In this document: piece by piece, positions 16,964 through 27,827 of the stretch
How the letters are laid out: the number at the start of each line of letters is the position of its first letter
Numbering within the stretch: the first letter of the stretch is position 1
Source of the DNA: Kocuria turfanensis
GTDB taxonomy: Bacteria; Actinomycetota; Actinomycetes; Actinomycetales; Micrococcaceae
Direction of reading: 5' to 3'
NCBI RefSeq assembly: GCF_001580365.1
Contig: NZ_CP014480.1
Coordinates: 930,001-994,000, forward strand
Length of the DNA stretch: 64,000 nucleotides
Translations under genes and position numbers: made by a program
The notes under the pieces: model-generated
The model's database searches: none
Told to the model about the DNA's origin: nothing
Seen by the model: only the letters and a program-made list of their open reading frames with translations

Positions 16964-17919
16964 AAGAGGGCGCGCATCAGGGAGCCCCGGGCCGTGACCA
17001 CCCGGGGGTCCTCGGCGCCGACCACGTCGAAGAGCTCCAGCAGGCGCCGGCGCACGGTGTCGCGGTCCTCCCCCGCGGTGCGGCGCACGAGGTCCAGCAG
17101 CCGCCGGAAGGCGTCCTCGACGTGCCCGCCCGAGACGTCGAGGTCGGCCACCGCCAGCTGCGCCGCGACGTCGTCCGGGGCGGCGGCGGCCTCGGCGCGC
17201 ACCGTGGCGGCGTCCAGCGGCAGCACCCGCTGGAGGAGGTGGACCTGGGCGAGGGCGAGCTTGGCGTCCCGGTCCCCCGGGTTCTCGGCGATGGCCCTGC
17301 GGTAGGCGGCCTCGGCGGCGTCGAGGTCCCCCGCCTCGAGGGCGTCCGCCGCCTCCTGGTGCAGTGGGGGCAGCGGCTCGGGCTCGTCGGCGCGCACGGG
17401 CTCCACGGTGCCCGAGATCCCGTTCTGCTCGGCCAGGCCCAGCAGCTCGTCCAGGAGCTGGGCCGCCTGCTCGGCCGGGACGGTGGAGTTGAACAGCGGC
17501 ACGGGGCGCCCGCCCAGCAGGGCCACGACGGTCGGCACGGACTGCGCCTGGAACATCTGCGCGATCTCCGGGGACGCCTCGGCGTCCACGGAGGCCAGCA
17601 GCATCCGGCCGCGGTAGCGGTCGACGACCTGCTCGAGGGTGTCGGCGAAGGCCACGGACTGCTGGCTGAAGCGCGCCCACAGGGCGAAGACGACCGGGAC
17701 CTGCGTGGAGAGCTGGGCGACCTCCTGGAAGTCCGCGGTGCTCACCTCGCGGCGGTAGCCCCCGGCGGCGCCCTCCCCGGGGTAGCCCGCGGGCGCGGCG
17801 GCCGGTGCGGGCGCCGCCCCCAGGTCCACGGCCCCCCGTACGGAGGCGGGCAGGGCCGGCTCGGGCTGCGGGGCGGGCTCTGCGGCGCTGCGCGGCTGCT
17901 GGTGCGGGAACTCGTTCAC
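16960..17919 (-). CDS. YbbN-like co-chaperone, thioredoxin domain plus TPR
   Basis: This 319-residue cytoplasmic protein has a Pro/Ala-rich N-terminus (1-57), a thioredoxin fold (about 58-165) and helical TPR-like repeats to the end. The redox motif WCxxC is replaced by WARFSQQS at residue 81, so it cannot act as a disulfide reductase. Related proteins act as holdases or co-chaperones. The start is GTG at 17919 after CAGGAGA. It is divergent from the AI-2E family transporter gene. Confidence 0.88.
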   Translation of the reverse strand: MNEFPHQQPRSAAEPAPQPEPALPASVRGAVDLGAAPAPAAAPAGYPGEGAAGGYRREVSTADFQEVAQLSTQVPVVFALWARFSQQSVAFADTLEQVVDRYRGRMLLASVDAEASPEIAQMFQAQSVPTVVALLGGRPVPLFNSTVPAEQAAQLLDELLGLAEQNGISGTVEPVRADEPEPLPPLHQEAADALEAGDLDAAEAAYRRAIAENPGDRDAKLALAQVHLLQRVLPLDAATVRAEAAAAPDDVAAQLAVADLDVSGGHVEDAFRRLLDLVRRTAGEDRDTVRRRLLELFDVVGAEDPRVVTARGSLMRALF

Positions 17920-18012
17920 AAGCGTCTCCTGGGGAACTCGGCGGTGGCCCCGGCCGGGCCGGTGGGAGCCGGGCGGATCCGGGGTGGCGGCGCGGCGGGC
18001 GCCGCGGGTCTA

Positions 18013-18029
18013 CCGTCGATTATCGACGG
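18013..18029. promoter_or_regulatory. 17-bp palindrome, candidate operator
   Basis: CCGTCGAT-T-ATCGACGG is a perfect 8-bp dyad around one base. Its AT-rich centre stands out in this DNA. It lies in the 224-bp divergent region between ybbN and the transporter gene, about 35 bp upstream of the TACGCT -10 box of the latter and within the probable ybbN promoter. A dimeric regulator binding here could control both genes. Confidence 0.45.
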
Positions 18030-18075
18030 CGGACCGCGGCTCGGCCACCGGCGCGGGCCGGTGTACGCTTCCGGC

Positions 18076-18147
18076 GTGACCGGGGCCCGGCCGGACGACG
18101 GCGCAGACGGGTCCGCGGCGCCGCCGACCGCACTGGAGCAGCCATGA
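18076..18147 (+). other. leaderless short ORF coupled to AI-2E transporter
   Basis: A 23-codon frame begins with GTG at 18076, six bases after TACGCT (18064-18069). Its TGA overlaps the ATG of the transporter by 4 bp (ATGA), and the GGAG ribosome binding site of the transporter lies inside it. If translated, it would couple initiation of the transporter to the leaderless start. No known leader peptide is recognised. Confidence 0.4.
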
Positions 18148-19373
18148 CGCCACCCGACCCCGGGCCCGCGCAGGAGGCCGGGCAACCCCGCCCGGAGCCG
18201 GCCCGCGCGCGCCGCGCCGGGGCCGTGGACCGCTTCCTGCGCCCCCTGCCCGGGGCGCGGCCGCGCCGCCGCTTCGAGGTGCCGCCCGAGCGCGGGGAGC
18301 GCCCCGCGCGGCCGCCGCAGCCGCCGGGGCTGCTGCGCCCCGTGCAGACCGGGTTCCTGCTGGCGGTCGGGGTGGGCCTGGCGCTGCTCGGCTGGTGGGT
18401 GCTGGCGAACGTCGGGCCGCTGGTCGGCTGGGTCGTCACGGCCACGTTCCTCGCCCTCGGTCTCGAGCCCCTCGTGAGGTGGCTCGAGGCGCGGTCGGTG
18501 CCGCGCCCGGGGGCGGTGGCGCTCGTGGTGCTGGGCCTGGCCGGGGCGCTGGCCGCACTGATCGCCCTCGTGGTCCCCCGGATCGTGGCCGAGGCCGCCC
18601 AGCTGGCCGAGCGGGCGCCCCGGCTCGTCGACGGGCTCCTCGCCTCGCGCAGCTTCGCGGAGCTGGACTCCCGGTTCCGGATCCGCGACTCCACCGAGCA
18701 GTGGCTGCAGGGCCTGGGCGGGCGGATCGGGGCCGACAGCGAGCTGCTGGGCGGGCTCTTCGGCGGGGTCGTGGGCCTGGGCTCGGTGGTGCTCAACGCC
18801 GTGGCGGGGACCCTGATCGTGCTCGCCCTGACCCTGTACTTCCTGGCCTCCCTGCCGCTGATGACCCAGTGGGCCTACCGGCTCGCCCCGGCCTCCCGCC
18901 GCGCCCGCGTCCAGGAGCTGGGCGACCGGATGCTGCGCGGGGTCGGCAACTACGTGGTGGGCCAGACCTGCGTGGCCCTGCTCAACGCCGCGGTGGCGCT
19001 GACCCTCATGCTGCTCACCGGGGTGCCGTTCGCGGCGCTGCTGTCCCTGGTCGTGGCGCTGCTCGCCTTCGTCCCCCTGGTGGGCGGGGTGCTGGCCGGG
19101 ATCCTCGTCTCCCTCGTGGCCGTGACCGCCGGCTGGGGGACGGCCGTGCCCTACGCGATCGGCTACTTCGCCTACCTGCAGGTGGAGGCCTACTTCGTCT
19201 CGCCGCGGATCATGCGCCGGGCCGTGGCCGTGCCGGGCGCCATCGCGGTCATCGCCGTGGCCGCCGGCGGGGCGCTGTGGGGGGTGCTCGGCGCGCTCAT
19301 CGCCATCCCCACGGCCGCGGCGGGCCTCATCCTCGTGCGGGAGGTGTTCGTCCCGCGCCAGGACGACCGCTGA
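18144..19373 (+). CDS. AI-2E family transporter (TqsA/YhhQ-type permease)
   Basis: This is a 409-residue membrane protein. A ~70-residue basic, Pro/Arg-rich cytoplasmic N-terminus is followed by a helix pair, a soluble loop (about 145-205) and a cluster of helices. The segment FVPLVGGVLAGI and the C-terminal YLQVEAYFVSPRIMRRAV followed by an IAIPTAA segment are typical of the AI-2E/PF01594 family. Substrates in this family vary, so autoinducer export is not implied. The ATG at 18144 overlaps the upstream ORF. Confidence 0.88.
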   Translation: MTPPDPGPAQEAGQPRPEPARARRAGAVDRFLRPLPGARPRRRFEVPPERGERPARPPQPPGLLRPVQTGFLLAVGVGLALLGWWVLANVGPLVGWVVTATFLALGLEPLVRWLEARSVPRPGAVALVVLGLAGALAALIALVVPRIVAEAAQLAERAPRLVDGLLASRSFAELDSRFRIRDSTEQWLQGLGGRIGADSELLGGLFGGVVGLGSVVLNAVAGTLIVLALTLYFLASLPLMTQWAYRLAPASRRARVQELGDRMLRGVGNYVVGQTCVALLNAAVALTLMLLTGVPFAALLSLVVALLAFVPLVGGVLAGILVSLVAVTAGWGTAVPYAIGYFAYLQVEAYFVSPRIMRRAVAVPGAIAVIAVAAGGALWGVLGALIAIPTAAAGLILVREVFVPRQDDR

Positions 19374-19403
19374 GGCCCTGGGCGGTGCTCAGCTGGACGG
19401 TGC

Positions 19404-19748
19404 TCAGCGGCGCGTCCGCCAGCAGCGCTCGTGCCAGTGCCGCCGGTCCTCGAAGGCGCTCCGCGCGCCCAGGAGGGAGTCCTGCTGCCAGACGACGAGG
19501 TGGGCGATCCCCGGCGGGATGGACCGGCCGCACCCGGGGCAGACGTAGGTCTTCACCGCGTTGGCCGGACGGACGTGGCGGACCATCCAGTCGCCGTCGG
19601 GGGCGCGCTCCACCGTGGGCGCCGGCTCCAGGACCCGCTCCACCGACCAGGGCTCCCGCGCCGCGGCGCGCTGCCACTTGCTGGCGCGGGCACCGGTGGC
19701 CGGGCCGCCGGCCCGGCGGCCTCGCGAGGAGTGGTTGGAGCGGGGCAC
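19404..19748 (-). CDS. small conserved Zn-ribbon-like actinobacterial protein
   Basis: This is a 114-residue basic protein. It has CPGCGRSI (about 69-76) and later His/Cys residues (HWHERC near 105-110), which together look like a zinc-binding knuckle; W-S-V-E and D-W-M-V-R form the rest of the conserved core. Homologues beside nucS are often called ATP/GTP-binding proteins, though no nucleotide motif is visible here. The GTG start follows AGAGGA. It diverges from nucS, so a DNA-related role is possible but unproven. Confidence 0.72.
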   Translation of the reverse strand: MPRSNHSSRGRRAGGPATGARASKWQRAAAREPWSVERVLEPAPTVERAPDGDWMVRHVRPANAVKTYVCPGCGRSIPPGIAHLVVWQQDSLLGARSAFEDRRHWHERCWRTRR

Positions 19749-19811
19749 GGCGACATCCTCTCACACGGCCCCCGGCGCGGGGCGTCCCCGGGGTTGGTTA
19801 GGCTGGTCCCC

Positions 19812-20507
19812 GTGCGTCTCGTCATTGCCGATTGCTCCGTCGACTATGAAGGGCGTCTGCGCGCCCACCTGCCCGCCGCCCGCCGTCTGCTCCTCGTGAA
19901 GGCCGACGGCTCCGTGCTCGTGCACTCGGACGGGGGCAGCTACAAGCCCCTGAACTGGATGAGCCCGCCGGCCCGGCTGCACGTGGGCGAGCCGGAGGCC
20001 GAGCTCGCGGCCGAGGGCGTCGTGCAGACCTGGACGGTGCAGGCGGCCAAGAGCGACGACCGCCTGGTCATCCAGCTCTTCGAGATCCACGAGGACGTCT
20101 CGCACGAGCTGGGCGTGGACCCCGGTCTGGTGAAGGACGGGGTCGAGGCCGACCTGCAGCGCCTGCTCGCCGAGCAGATCCACCTGCTCGGGGCCGGGCA
20201 CACGCTCGTGCGGCGGGAGTACCCCACCGCGATCGGGCCGGTGGACATCCTCGCCCGCGACGCGGCGGGGGCGACCGTGGCGGTGGAGCTCAAGCGCCGC
20301 GGGGACATCGACGGTGTGGAGCAGCTCACCCGCTACCTGGAGCTGCTCAACCGCGACCCCCTGCTGGCGCCCGTGCGCGGGGTGTACGCCGCGCAGCTGA
20401 TCAAGCCCCAGGCCCGGGTGCTCGCCGAGGACCGCGGCATCGCCTGCCTCACCCTCGACTACGACGGCATGCGCGGGGTGGACGACAGCGACGCGCGGCT
20501 GTTCTGA
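19812..20507 (+). CDS. nucS: endonuclease NucS/EndoMS, mismatch-specific
   Basis: This 231-residue enzyme cuts DNA at mismatches and is the core of non-canonical mismatch repair in actinobacteria that lack MutS/MutL. The N-terminal DNA-binding and dimer domain begins [16 protein letters not shown]. The C-terminal RecB-like nuclease shows [10 protein letters not shown] and [16 protein letters not shown], which supply the Asp, Glu and Lys of the active site. Length is normal. The GTG at 19812 lies seven bases after TAGGCT (19799-19804), so the mRNA is probably leaderless. Confidence 0.95.
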   Translation: MRLVIADCSVDYEGRLRAHLPAARRLLLVKADGSVLVHSDGGSYKPLNWMSPPARLHVGEPEAELAAEGVVQTWTVQAAKSDDRLVIQLFEIHEDVSHELGVDPGLVKDGVEADLQRLLAEQIHLLGAGHTLVRREYPTAIGPVDILARDAAGATVAVELKRRGDIDGVEQLTRYLELLNRDPLLAPVRGVYAAQLIKPQARVLAEDRGIACLTLDYDGMRGVDDSDARLF

Positions 20508-20573
20508 GCCCGGCGGCCCGTCACGCGGTGAGCGAACACCCCGGCGGCGCGGATGGTCAGCAGGCGAACAACG

Positions 20574-20612
20574 TTGACCGTCCCCGGGGGATGTGTGAAG
20601 CTGAACATGTTC
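20574..20612 (+). promoter_or_regulatory. candidate cspA promoter with palindrome at start site
   Basis: TTGACC (20574-20579) is followed after 17 bp by GAAGCT (20597-20602), a plausible though weak -10. The perfect palindrome GAACATGTTC (20603-20612) would lie over the transcription start. This would give a ~175-base 5' untranslated leader before cspA, as is common for cold-shock genes. The region is AT-rich relative to its surroundings. Confidence 0.4.
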
Positions 20613-20785
20613 TTCGTTCCATGTTTTGCATGCTCGCAGAACGGGTAAGCGAGCGTGACGTTCGACCCGGATCCCGACTCCGGCCCCGCGGGGCCGGCAC
20701 GACGGTCCTCGGCTCATCTCGTCCTACCGCCCTCCCGTGCACGACCTGTGCACACGTTTCGCACCATCTCGCAAGGAGAGATTTC

Positions 20786-20989
20786 ATGGCCCAGGGCACC
20801 GTCAAGTGGTTCAACGCCGAGAAGGGCTTCGGCTTCATCACCCCCGACGACTCCGACTCGGACGTCTTCGTCCACTACTCCGAGATCCAGTCGGGCGGCT
20901 TCCGCACCCTCGAGGAGAACCAGCGCGTCGAGTTCGAGATCGGCCAGGGCCAGAAGGGCCCGCAGGCCACCGGCGTCACGCTCATCTGA
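20786..20989 (+). CDS. cspA: cold-shock protein, CspA family
   Basis: This 67-residue single-domain RNA/DNA-binding protein melts RNA structure. RNP1 is KGFGFIT and RNP2 is VFVHYSEI, followed by the [11 protein letters not shown] end of the fold. AAGGAGA lies ahead of the ATG. The 278-bp upstream region holds a probable promoter, a palindrome and a long leader. It is followed at once by a strong bidirectional terminator. The paralogue number cannot be judged here. Confidence 0.96.
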   Translation: MAQGTVKWFNAEKGFGFITPDDSDSDVFVHYSEIQSGGFRTLEENQRVEFEIGQGQKGPQATGVTLI

Positions 20990-21014
20990 TCCGCTTTCCG
21001 CGCACCGGCTGAGC

Positions 21015-21049
21015 AGGAGCCCCGCACCCGTCCCGGGTGCGGGGCTCCT
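21015..21049. terminator. 16-bp perfect hairpin, cspA/murA bidirectional terminator
   Basis: The arms 21015-21030 and 21034-21049 are perfect complements around a 3-base loop. The element lies between the convergent stops of cspA and murA and should terminate both. Only CTCC follows on the plus strand, so termination relies on stem strength. Confidence 0.85.
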
Positions 21050-21067
21050 CCGTTGCCGGCCGGCGGC

Positions 21068-22345
21068 TCAGGACGCGGCGCCGGCCAGGTGCCGCTCGAC
21101 GGCGGCCCCGGCCGCCGCCAGCTGCTCCACGAAGTGCTCGTAGCCGCGGTCGACGTGCTCCACGCCGTGCACGTCGGTGGTGCCCACCGCGGCCATCCCG
21201 GCGATCACCAGGGCCGCGCCCGCCCGGATGTCCTTCGCCTCCACGGGCGCCCCGGAGAGCACGGGCACCCCGGCGACGAGGGCGTGGTGGCCGTCGAGCC
21301 GCACGCTGGCCCCCAGGCGCTCCAGCTCCGCGGTGAAGCCCCAGCGGGCCTCGAAGACGTTCTCGGTGACCATGCCCGAGCCCTCGGCGACCGCGTTGAG
21401 GGCGACCACGAACGGCTGGAGGTCGGTGGGGAACCCCGGGTACGGCAGGGTGGAGACGTTGATCGCCCGGGGCCGCTGCGGCCCGGCCACCACCAGGCAG
21501 CCGTCCTGCGTGTCCACGCGGCACCCGGCCGCGCGCAGCTTGTCGAGCACCACGGCCAGGTGGCCCGGTTCCGCCCCCTCGATCCGCACGGTCCCCCCGG
21601 TCACGGCGGCGGCGAAGGCCCACGTGCCGGCGACGATGCGGTCCGGCACCGTCCGGTGCGCCACCGGGTGCAGGGAGGCGACCCCGGTCACCGTCACGGT
21701 GCTCGTGCCCAGGCCCTCGATCCGGGCGCCCATGCCCTGCAGCATCCGCCCGATGTCCACGATCTCCGGCTCCCGCGCGGCGTTGTCGATCACGGTGGTG
21801 CCCTCGGCCAGCGTCGCGGCCATCATCAGGTTCTCGGTGGCCCCCACCGAGGGGTAGTCCAGCCGGAAGGGCGTCCCGCGCAGGGCCTGCGGGACGGAGG
21901 CCACCAGGTAGCCGCGCTCGATCTGCAGCACCGCCCCCATCGCCTCGAGCCCCGCCCGGTGCATGTCCAGGCCCCGGGCGCCGATCGCGTCCCCGCCGGG
22001 CAGGGCCACCTCGGCGACCCGGCAGCGGGCGACCAGCGGGCCCAGCACGGAGATCGACGCGCGCATGGCCCGGACCAGGTCGTAGTCCGCCTGGTGGTGC
22101 AGCGCGGCCGGGACGTCGATCCGCACGGTCTTGGCGACCCGGTCGTAGGCCACCGCGCAGCCCAGGCGGCGCAGCAGCTCCGCCATGATGGTCACGTCGT
22201 GGATCTCCGGCACGTTGGTGATCGTGGACTCGCCCTCGGCCAGCAGCGCCGCGGCCATGAGCTTCAGGACGCTGTTCTTCGCCCCGGAGACGCGCAGCGT
22301 GCCCCCGACCGCGGTCGGTCCGTGCACGACGATCTTCTCTTCCAT
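21068..22345 (-). CDS. murA: UDP-GlcNAc 1-carboxyvinyltransferase, Asp-type
   Basis: This 425-residue enzyme transfers enolpyruvate from PEP to UDP-GlcNAc, the first committed step of peptidoglycan synthesis. The [16 protein letters not shown] start, [19 protein letters not shown] and GFPTDLQP blocks are diagnostic. The catalytic loop reads [10 protein letters not shown]: residue 119 is Asp where Escherichia coli has Cys115. The same change in mycobacteria removes the target of fosfomycin, so intrinsic resistance is expected. AGGAG lies before the ATG at 22345. The gene follows atpC but is separated from it by a terminator. Confidence 0.96.
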   Translation of the reverse strand: MEEKIVVHGPTAVGGTLRVSGAKNSVLKLMAAALLAEGESTITNVPEIHDVTIMAELLRRLGCAVAYDRVAKTVRIDVPAALHHQADYDLVRAMRASISVLGPLVARCRVAEVALPGGDAIGARGLDMHRAGLEAMGAVLQIERGYLVASVPQALRGTPFRLDYPSVGATENLMMAATLAEGTTVIDNAAREPEIVDIGRMLQGMGARIEGLGTSTVTVTGVASLHPVAHRTVPDRIVAGTWAFAAAVTGGTVRIEGAEPGHLAVVLDKLRAAGCRVDTQDGCLVVAGPQRPRAINVSTLPYPGFPTDLQPFVVALNAVAEGSGMVTENVFEARWGFTAELERLGASVRLDGHHALVAGVPVLSGAPVEAKDIRAGAALVIAGMAAVGTTDVHGVEHVDRGYEHFVEQLAAAGAAVERHLAGAAS

Positions 22346-22396
22346 CCACTCTCCTGGGCGGTCTCGGCCGGGTGCCCGCCGGGCCCCGGGTACGGC

Positions 22397-22429
22397 CGCG
22401 GCCTCCGCACCGGTGGTGCGGAGGCCGCG
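22397..22429 (-). terminator. terminator of the ATP synthase operon
   Basis: A perfect 15-bp stem (22397-22411 and 22415-22429) with a 3-base loop lies between the atpC stop and the murA start. It should end the atp transcript; the remaining ~50 bp upstream of murA must then hold a murA promoter or readthrough must occur. Confidence 0.7.
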
Positions 22430-22472
22430 ACTGTGCGTGCTGAGCGGGGCGACGGCCCCGCGGCCGGTCGGA

Positions 22473-22745
22473 TCAGGCGGCGGCGCTGGTGAGCTCCACG
22501 TTGTCCGCCACGATGGTGACCCGGTCGTTGTCGACGAACACGAACCCGGAGTCGATGGTGCCCTCGACGCGCGCGCCGTCCACCGGGTCGAGCGCGAAGT
22601 CACCGGGCCGGAGCAGACCGGCCACGGCCTCGTGCCCGGGCAGGATGCCGATGTCGCCCTCGGAGGTGCGCACGCGCACCATCCGGGCCGTGCCGGTCCA
22701 CTCCGAGCGCTCGAGGGAGACGATTTCGACGATCATCTCGGCCAT
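22473..22745 (-). CDS. atpC: ATP synthase epsilon subunit
   Basis: This 90-residue subunit of the F1 central stalk, which can inhibit ATP hydrolysis, shows the beta-sandwich domain with [16 protein letters not shown]. It is shorter than in Escherichia coli because the C-terminal helical hairpin is much reduced, as in many actinobacteria. The ATG at 22745 lies two bases after the atpD stop and is the last gene of the operon. Confidence 0.95.
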   Translation of the reverse strand: MAEMIVEIVSLERSEWTGTARMVRVRTSEGDIGILPGHEAVAGLLRPGDFALDPVDGARVEGTIDSGFVFVDNDRVTIVADNVELTSAAA

Positions 22746-22747
22746 GA

Positions 22748-24241
<1,494 letters not shown>

Positions 24242-24268
24242 TCAGTTGCTGGATCGCCGGGCGGCCCG

Positions 24269-25180
24269 TCACAGGGCTTCGGCGCCGCTCACGATCTCGG
24301 TGAGCTCGGTGGTGATCTCGGCCTGGCGGGCGTTGTTCATCAGGCGCGTGTACTTCTTGATCAGCTCGTCGGCGTTGTCGCCGGCGGCCTTCATCGCCTT
24401 CTGCCGGGCCGCGAGCTCGCTCGTGGCCGCGTGCGAGAGGCTCGCGTACAGGCGGGCGTCGATGTAGCGCGGCAGCACCGCGTCGAGGAACTCCTCGGGG
24501 TTCGGCTCGAACTCGAAGGTGCTGTCCGGCTCCTCCAGCTCGTCGAACTCCCGGGCGACCTCGTCGGTCAGGGCGTTGGCGTCCACGACCTCCAGCGGCA
24601 GCAGGCGCAGCACCCGGGGCTCCTGGGTGACCATCGACTGGAACGACGTGTAGACCAGGTGGATCTCGTCCACCCCGCCGTCCTCGTACGCGGTCTCCAG
24701 GTCCTCGATCAGCACCTCGCGCAGCTCCCGCGCCCGCTCCGGGCGGGCGTTGTCGGTGTCGCCCGTCCAGTTGCGCTCGTACGGGCGGCTGCGGAAGTCG
24801 AAGTAGGCCTGGGCCTTGCGGCCGATCAGGTAGACCTTGGTCTCCTTGCCCTGCCCGTGCAGCAGCTCCAGCAGGCCCTCGGCCTCCTTGAGCACGTTGG
24901 AGGAGTAGGACCCGGCCAGACCGCGGTCCGAGGTCATGATCACCACGGCGGCCCGGCGCACCTCGTCGGGCCGCGTGGTGAGGACATGGGAGACGTTGTG
25001 CTGGGTGGCGACCTGTGAGACCGCCCGGGTCAGCGCGTTCGCGTACGGACGCGCCGCGAGCAGACCCTGTCGGGACTTGTTGATGCGCGAGGTCGCGATC
25101 ATCTCCATGGCCTTGAAGATCTTCTTCATGGACTTGGTCGACGCGATCTTGTTCCGGTAGACCCGAATCTGCGCTCCCAT
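24269..25180 (-). CDS. atpG: ATP synthase gamma subunit
   Basis: This 303-residue rotor shaft of F1 begins [14 protein letters not shown] and ends with the helical [24 protein letters not shown] block, both typical of gamma. Length fits the actinobacterial type, which carries a short extra loop. AAAGGAA precedes the ATG at 25180. Confidence 0.96.
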   Translation of the reverse strand: MGAQIRVYRNKIASTKSMKKIFKAMEMIATSRINKSRQGLLAARPYANALTRAVSQVATQHNVSHVLTTRPDEVRRAAVVIMTSDRGLAGSYSSNVLKEAEGLLELLHGQGKETKVYLIGRKAQAYFDFRSRPYERNWTGDTDNARPERARELREVLIEDLETAYEDGGVDEIHLVYTSFQSMVTQEPRVLRLLPLEVVDANALTDEVAREFDELEEPDSTFEFEPNPEEFLDAVLPRYIDARLYASLSHAATSELAARQKAMKAAGDNADELIKKYTRLMNNARQAEITTELTEIVSGAEAL

Positions 25181-25240
25181 GTGACTTCCTTTCGTCACCG
25201 TGTCCGGTGCGCCGCCGCGGCGGCGCACCGGACCGACCGG

Positions 25241-26866
25241 TTACTTCCTGACGATCCGTTCCTGGTCGACCTTCGAGGCGTCGATGGCTTCGTGCTCCTC
25301 GTGCCCCGGCTCGATGCCGTGCTTGGTGCCCCGGAAGTCGCGCTTGACCTCGGCCACGGCGGTCTCGAGGGCGGCGACCGCGTCGTCCTCGAGCTTGCCG
25401 GTCCCCACGATGGAGTCCATGACGTTGGTGGTGCGGCGGACGTGGTCCAGCAGGGCCTGCTCGAAGTCCAGCACGTCGGCGACCTCGACCTCGTCGAGGT
25501 GGCCGTTGGTGCCGGCCCAGATCGACACGACCTGGTCCTCGACCGGGTACGGCGTGTACTGCTTCTGCTTCAGCAGCTCCATCAGGCGCGCGCCGCGGGT
25601 CAGCTGCTGGCGCGAGGCCGGGTCGAGGTCCGAGGCGAACATCGCGAAGGCCTGCATCGACCGGTAGGAGGCCAGCTCCAGCTTCAGCGTGCCGGACACC
25701 TTCTTCATCGCCTTGACCTGCGCGGCGCCGCCGACGCGGGACACCGAGATGCCCACGTCCACGGCCGGGCGCTGGTTGGCGTTGAACAGGTCCGACTGCA
25801 GGAAGATCTGGCCGTCGGTGATGGAGATGACGTTGGTCGGGATGAAGGCCGAGACGTCGTTGGCCTTCGTCTCGATCATCGGCAGACCGGTCATCGACCC
25901 GGCGCCCAGCTCGTCCGAGAGCTTGGCGCAGCGCTCGAGCAGGCGGGAGTGCAGGTAGAAGACGTCGCCGGGGTAGGCCTCGCGTCCCGGCGGGCGGCGC
26001 AGCAGCAGCGAGACCGCGCGGTAGGCCTCCGCCTGCTTGGACAGGTCGTCGAAGACGATGAGCACGTGCTTGCCGCCGTACATCCAGTGCTGGCCGATGG
26101 CCGAGCCGGCGTAGGGGGCGAGGTACTTGATGCCCGCGGCCTCGGAGGCCGGGGCGGCGACGATCGTGGTGTACTCGAGCGCCCCGTTGTCCTCCAGGGT
26201 CTGGCGCACGCCGGCGATGGTCGAGGCCTTCTGCCCGACCGCCACGTAGATGCAGCGCACCTGCTTGTTGACGTCCCCGGACTCCCAGTTGGCGCGCTGG
26301 TTGAGGATGGCGTCGACGGCGATCGCCGTCTTGCCGGTCTGGCGGTCACCGATGAGCAGCTGGCGCTGGCCGCGGCCGATCGGGATCATGGCGTCGATGG
26401 CCTTGATGCCGGTCTGCAGCGGCTCGTGCACCGACTTGCGCATGGTCACGCCGGGGGCCTGCAGCTCCAGGGCGCGGCGGCCCTCGGCCTCGATGGGGCC
26501 GAGGTCGTCGATGGGCATGCCCAGCGGGTCGACCACGCGGCCGAGGTAGGCGTCGCCCACGGGCACGGAGAGGACCTCCCCGGTGCGCTGGACCTCCTGG
26601 CCCTCCTCGATGCCGCGGAAGTCGCCGAGGATCACGACGCCGATGTCGCGGGTGTCGAGGTTCTGCGCGAGGCCGAGCACGCCGTTCTCGAAACGCAGCA
26701 GCTCGTTGGCCATGACCGAGGGCAGGCCCTCCACGCGGGCGATGCCGTCGGAGGCGCTGCTGACGCGACCGACCTCGGTTCGTTCTGCGGTGCCGGGCTC
26801 GTAGGACGCGGCGAATTCGCTCAGCGCGCTACGGACGTCGTCGGCATTGATGGTGACTTCGGACAT
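25241..26866 (-). CDS. atpA: ATP synthase alpha subunit
   Basis: This 541-residue regulatory nucleotide-binding F1 subunit shows the P-loop [15 protein letters not shown], the [17 protein letters not shown] block and [12 protein letters not shown] (here as [11 protein letters not shown]). The C-terminal ~30 residues form an acidic extension ([14 protein letters not shown]) of the kind seen in actinobacteria, where it has been linked to suppression of ATP hydrolysis in mycobacteria. The gene lies between atpH and atpG. Confidence 0.97.
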   Translation of the reverse strand: MSEVTINADDVRSALSEFAASYEPGTAERTEVGRVSSASDGIARVEGLPSVMANELLRFENGVLGLAQNLDTRDIGVVILGDFRGIEEGQEVQRTGEVLSVPVGDAYLGRVVDPLGMPIDDLGPIEAEGRRALELQAPGVTMRKSVHEPLQTGIKAIDAMIPIGRGQRQLLIGDRQTGKTAIAVDAILNQRANWESGDVNKQVRCIYVAVGQKASTIAGVRQTLEDNGALEYTTIVAAPASEAAGIKYLAPYAGSAIGQHWMYGGKHVLIVFDDLSKQAEAYRAVSLLLRRPPGREAYPGDVFYLHSRLLERCAKLSDELGAGSMTGLPMIETKANDVSAFIPTNVISITDGQIFLQSDLFNANQRPAVDVGISVSRVGGAAQVKAMKKVSGTLKLELASYRSMQAFAMFASDLDPASRQQLTRGARLMELLKQKQYTPYPVEDQVVSIWAGTNGHLDEVEVADVLDFEQALLDHVRRTTNVMDSIVGTGKLEDDAVAALETAVAEVKRDFRGTKHGIEPGHEEHEAIDASKVDQERIVRK

Positions 26867-27014
26867 GTCCTGTCCCTGCTCTCCTAGTTCGTGATCACTG
26901 CGTCGGCGGTGACCGTGAGTCCATTGTCGTGGCGGAAGGCTGCGCCGGTCCACCGGCCGGTGCCGTCCGGCCGGCGGGGCGGTGCCCCCGCCACGGCGGC
27001 GTGCGAGCCTCGGC

Positions 27015-27827
27015 TCAGGCGCCGATCCGCTGGCGCAGCGCGTCGAGGCGGGCCGCGACGGAACCGTCGATGACCTCCTCGCCGACCTGCACCTTGAGCC
27101 CGCCGATCAGCGCCGGATCGACGTCGACCGTGAGCTTGAGGTCCTTGCCGTACAGCGTGTTGAGCTGGTGCTGCAGGCGGGCCCGCTGCTCGTCGGTCAG
27201 CGGGCGGGAGGCGCTCACGTGGGCGATCCAGCGCTGGCGGCGCGCCGCGACCTCTTCCGCGAATCGCTCCACGAGACGGCCCACCAGGGCGCCGCGCGGC
27301 GAGAGCACGGCCTGCTCCAGGAGCAGCAGCGTCTCCTCCGAGGCACCCGGGCTGAGCCGGCGGGTGAGCTGCGTCTTCGCCTCCACGTCGGCACGCGGAT
27401 CGCTGAGCGCCCGCTGCATCTCGTGGGAGCCGTCCAGCACGGCCTTGAACGCGATGAGCTGGTCGACGACCTGCTCGAGGCCCTCGAGGCCGGCCCGGTT
27501 CTCGGCGGACGCCGCGGTGAGGACCACCCCGGCGTGCTCCAGGCCGTCGGCGAACTCGCGGTCGTCGCGCCAGCGCCGACCGGTCATCGCGGCGACGATC
27601 TCCACGGCGTCCGCGGAGACCTTGCCGGTGAACAGCCGGCGGACCACCTGGGCCCGCTGCTCCCCCGAGTACGAGGGGTCCACCAGGGCCCGGCGCACGG
27701 GGCCGTTCTCGTCGAGGACGGCCAGCACGGCGAACAGCTCGCGCGCGAGCGCGGGGCTGGCGGAGCCGGCCCAGCGCTCGGCGCCGGCAGTCGTCTGCTG
27801 ACGGTATTCGTTCGGTGCGTCTGCCAT
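27015..27827 (-). CDS. atpH: ATP synthase delta subunit
   Basis: This 270-residue peripheral-stalk subunit joins F1 to the b subunit. It is longer than the ~180 residues of proteobacteria because of an N-terminal helical extension, but it is not fused to a second b-like domain as in mycobacteria. The C-terminus ([25 protein letters not shown]) is the conserved delta block. The start overlaps the atpF stop by one base. Confidence 0.94.
   Translation of the reverse strand: MADAPNEYRQQTTAGAERWAGSASPALARELFAVLAVLDENGPVRRALVDPSYSGEQRAQVVRRLFTGKVSADAVEIVAAMTGRRWRDDREFADGLEHAGVVLTAASAENRAGLEGLEQVVDQLIAFKAVLDGSHEMQRALSDPRADVEAKTQLTRRLSPGASEETLLLLEQAVLSPRGALVGRLVERFAEEVAARRQRWIAHVSASRPLTDEQRARLQHQLNTLYGKDLKLTVDVDPALIGGLKVQVGEEVIDGSVAARLDALRQRIGA

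Noticed and set aside
16960-17919. YbbN as an active thioredoxin
   Set aside because: The WCxxC motif is absent (WARFSQQS), so redox activity cannot be claimed.
20603-20612. GAACATGTTC as a LexA (SOS) box near nucS and cspA
   Set aside because: Actinobacterial LexA boxes have four bases between GAAC and GTTC; here there are two.
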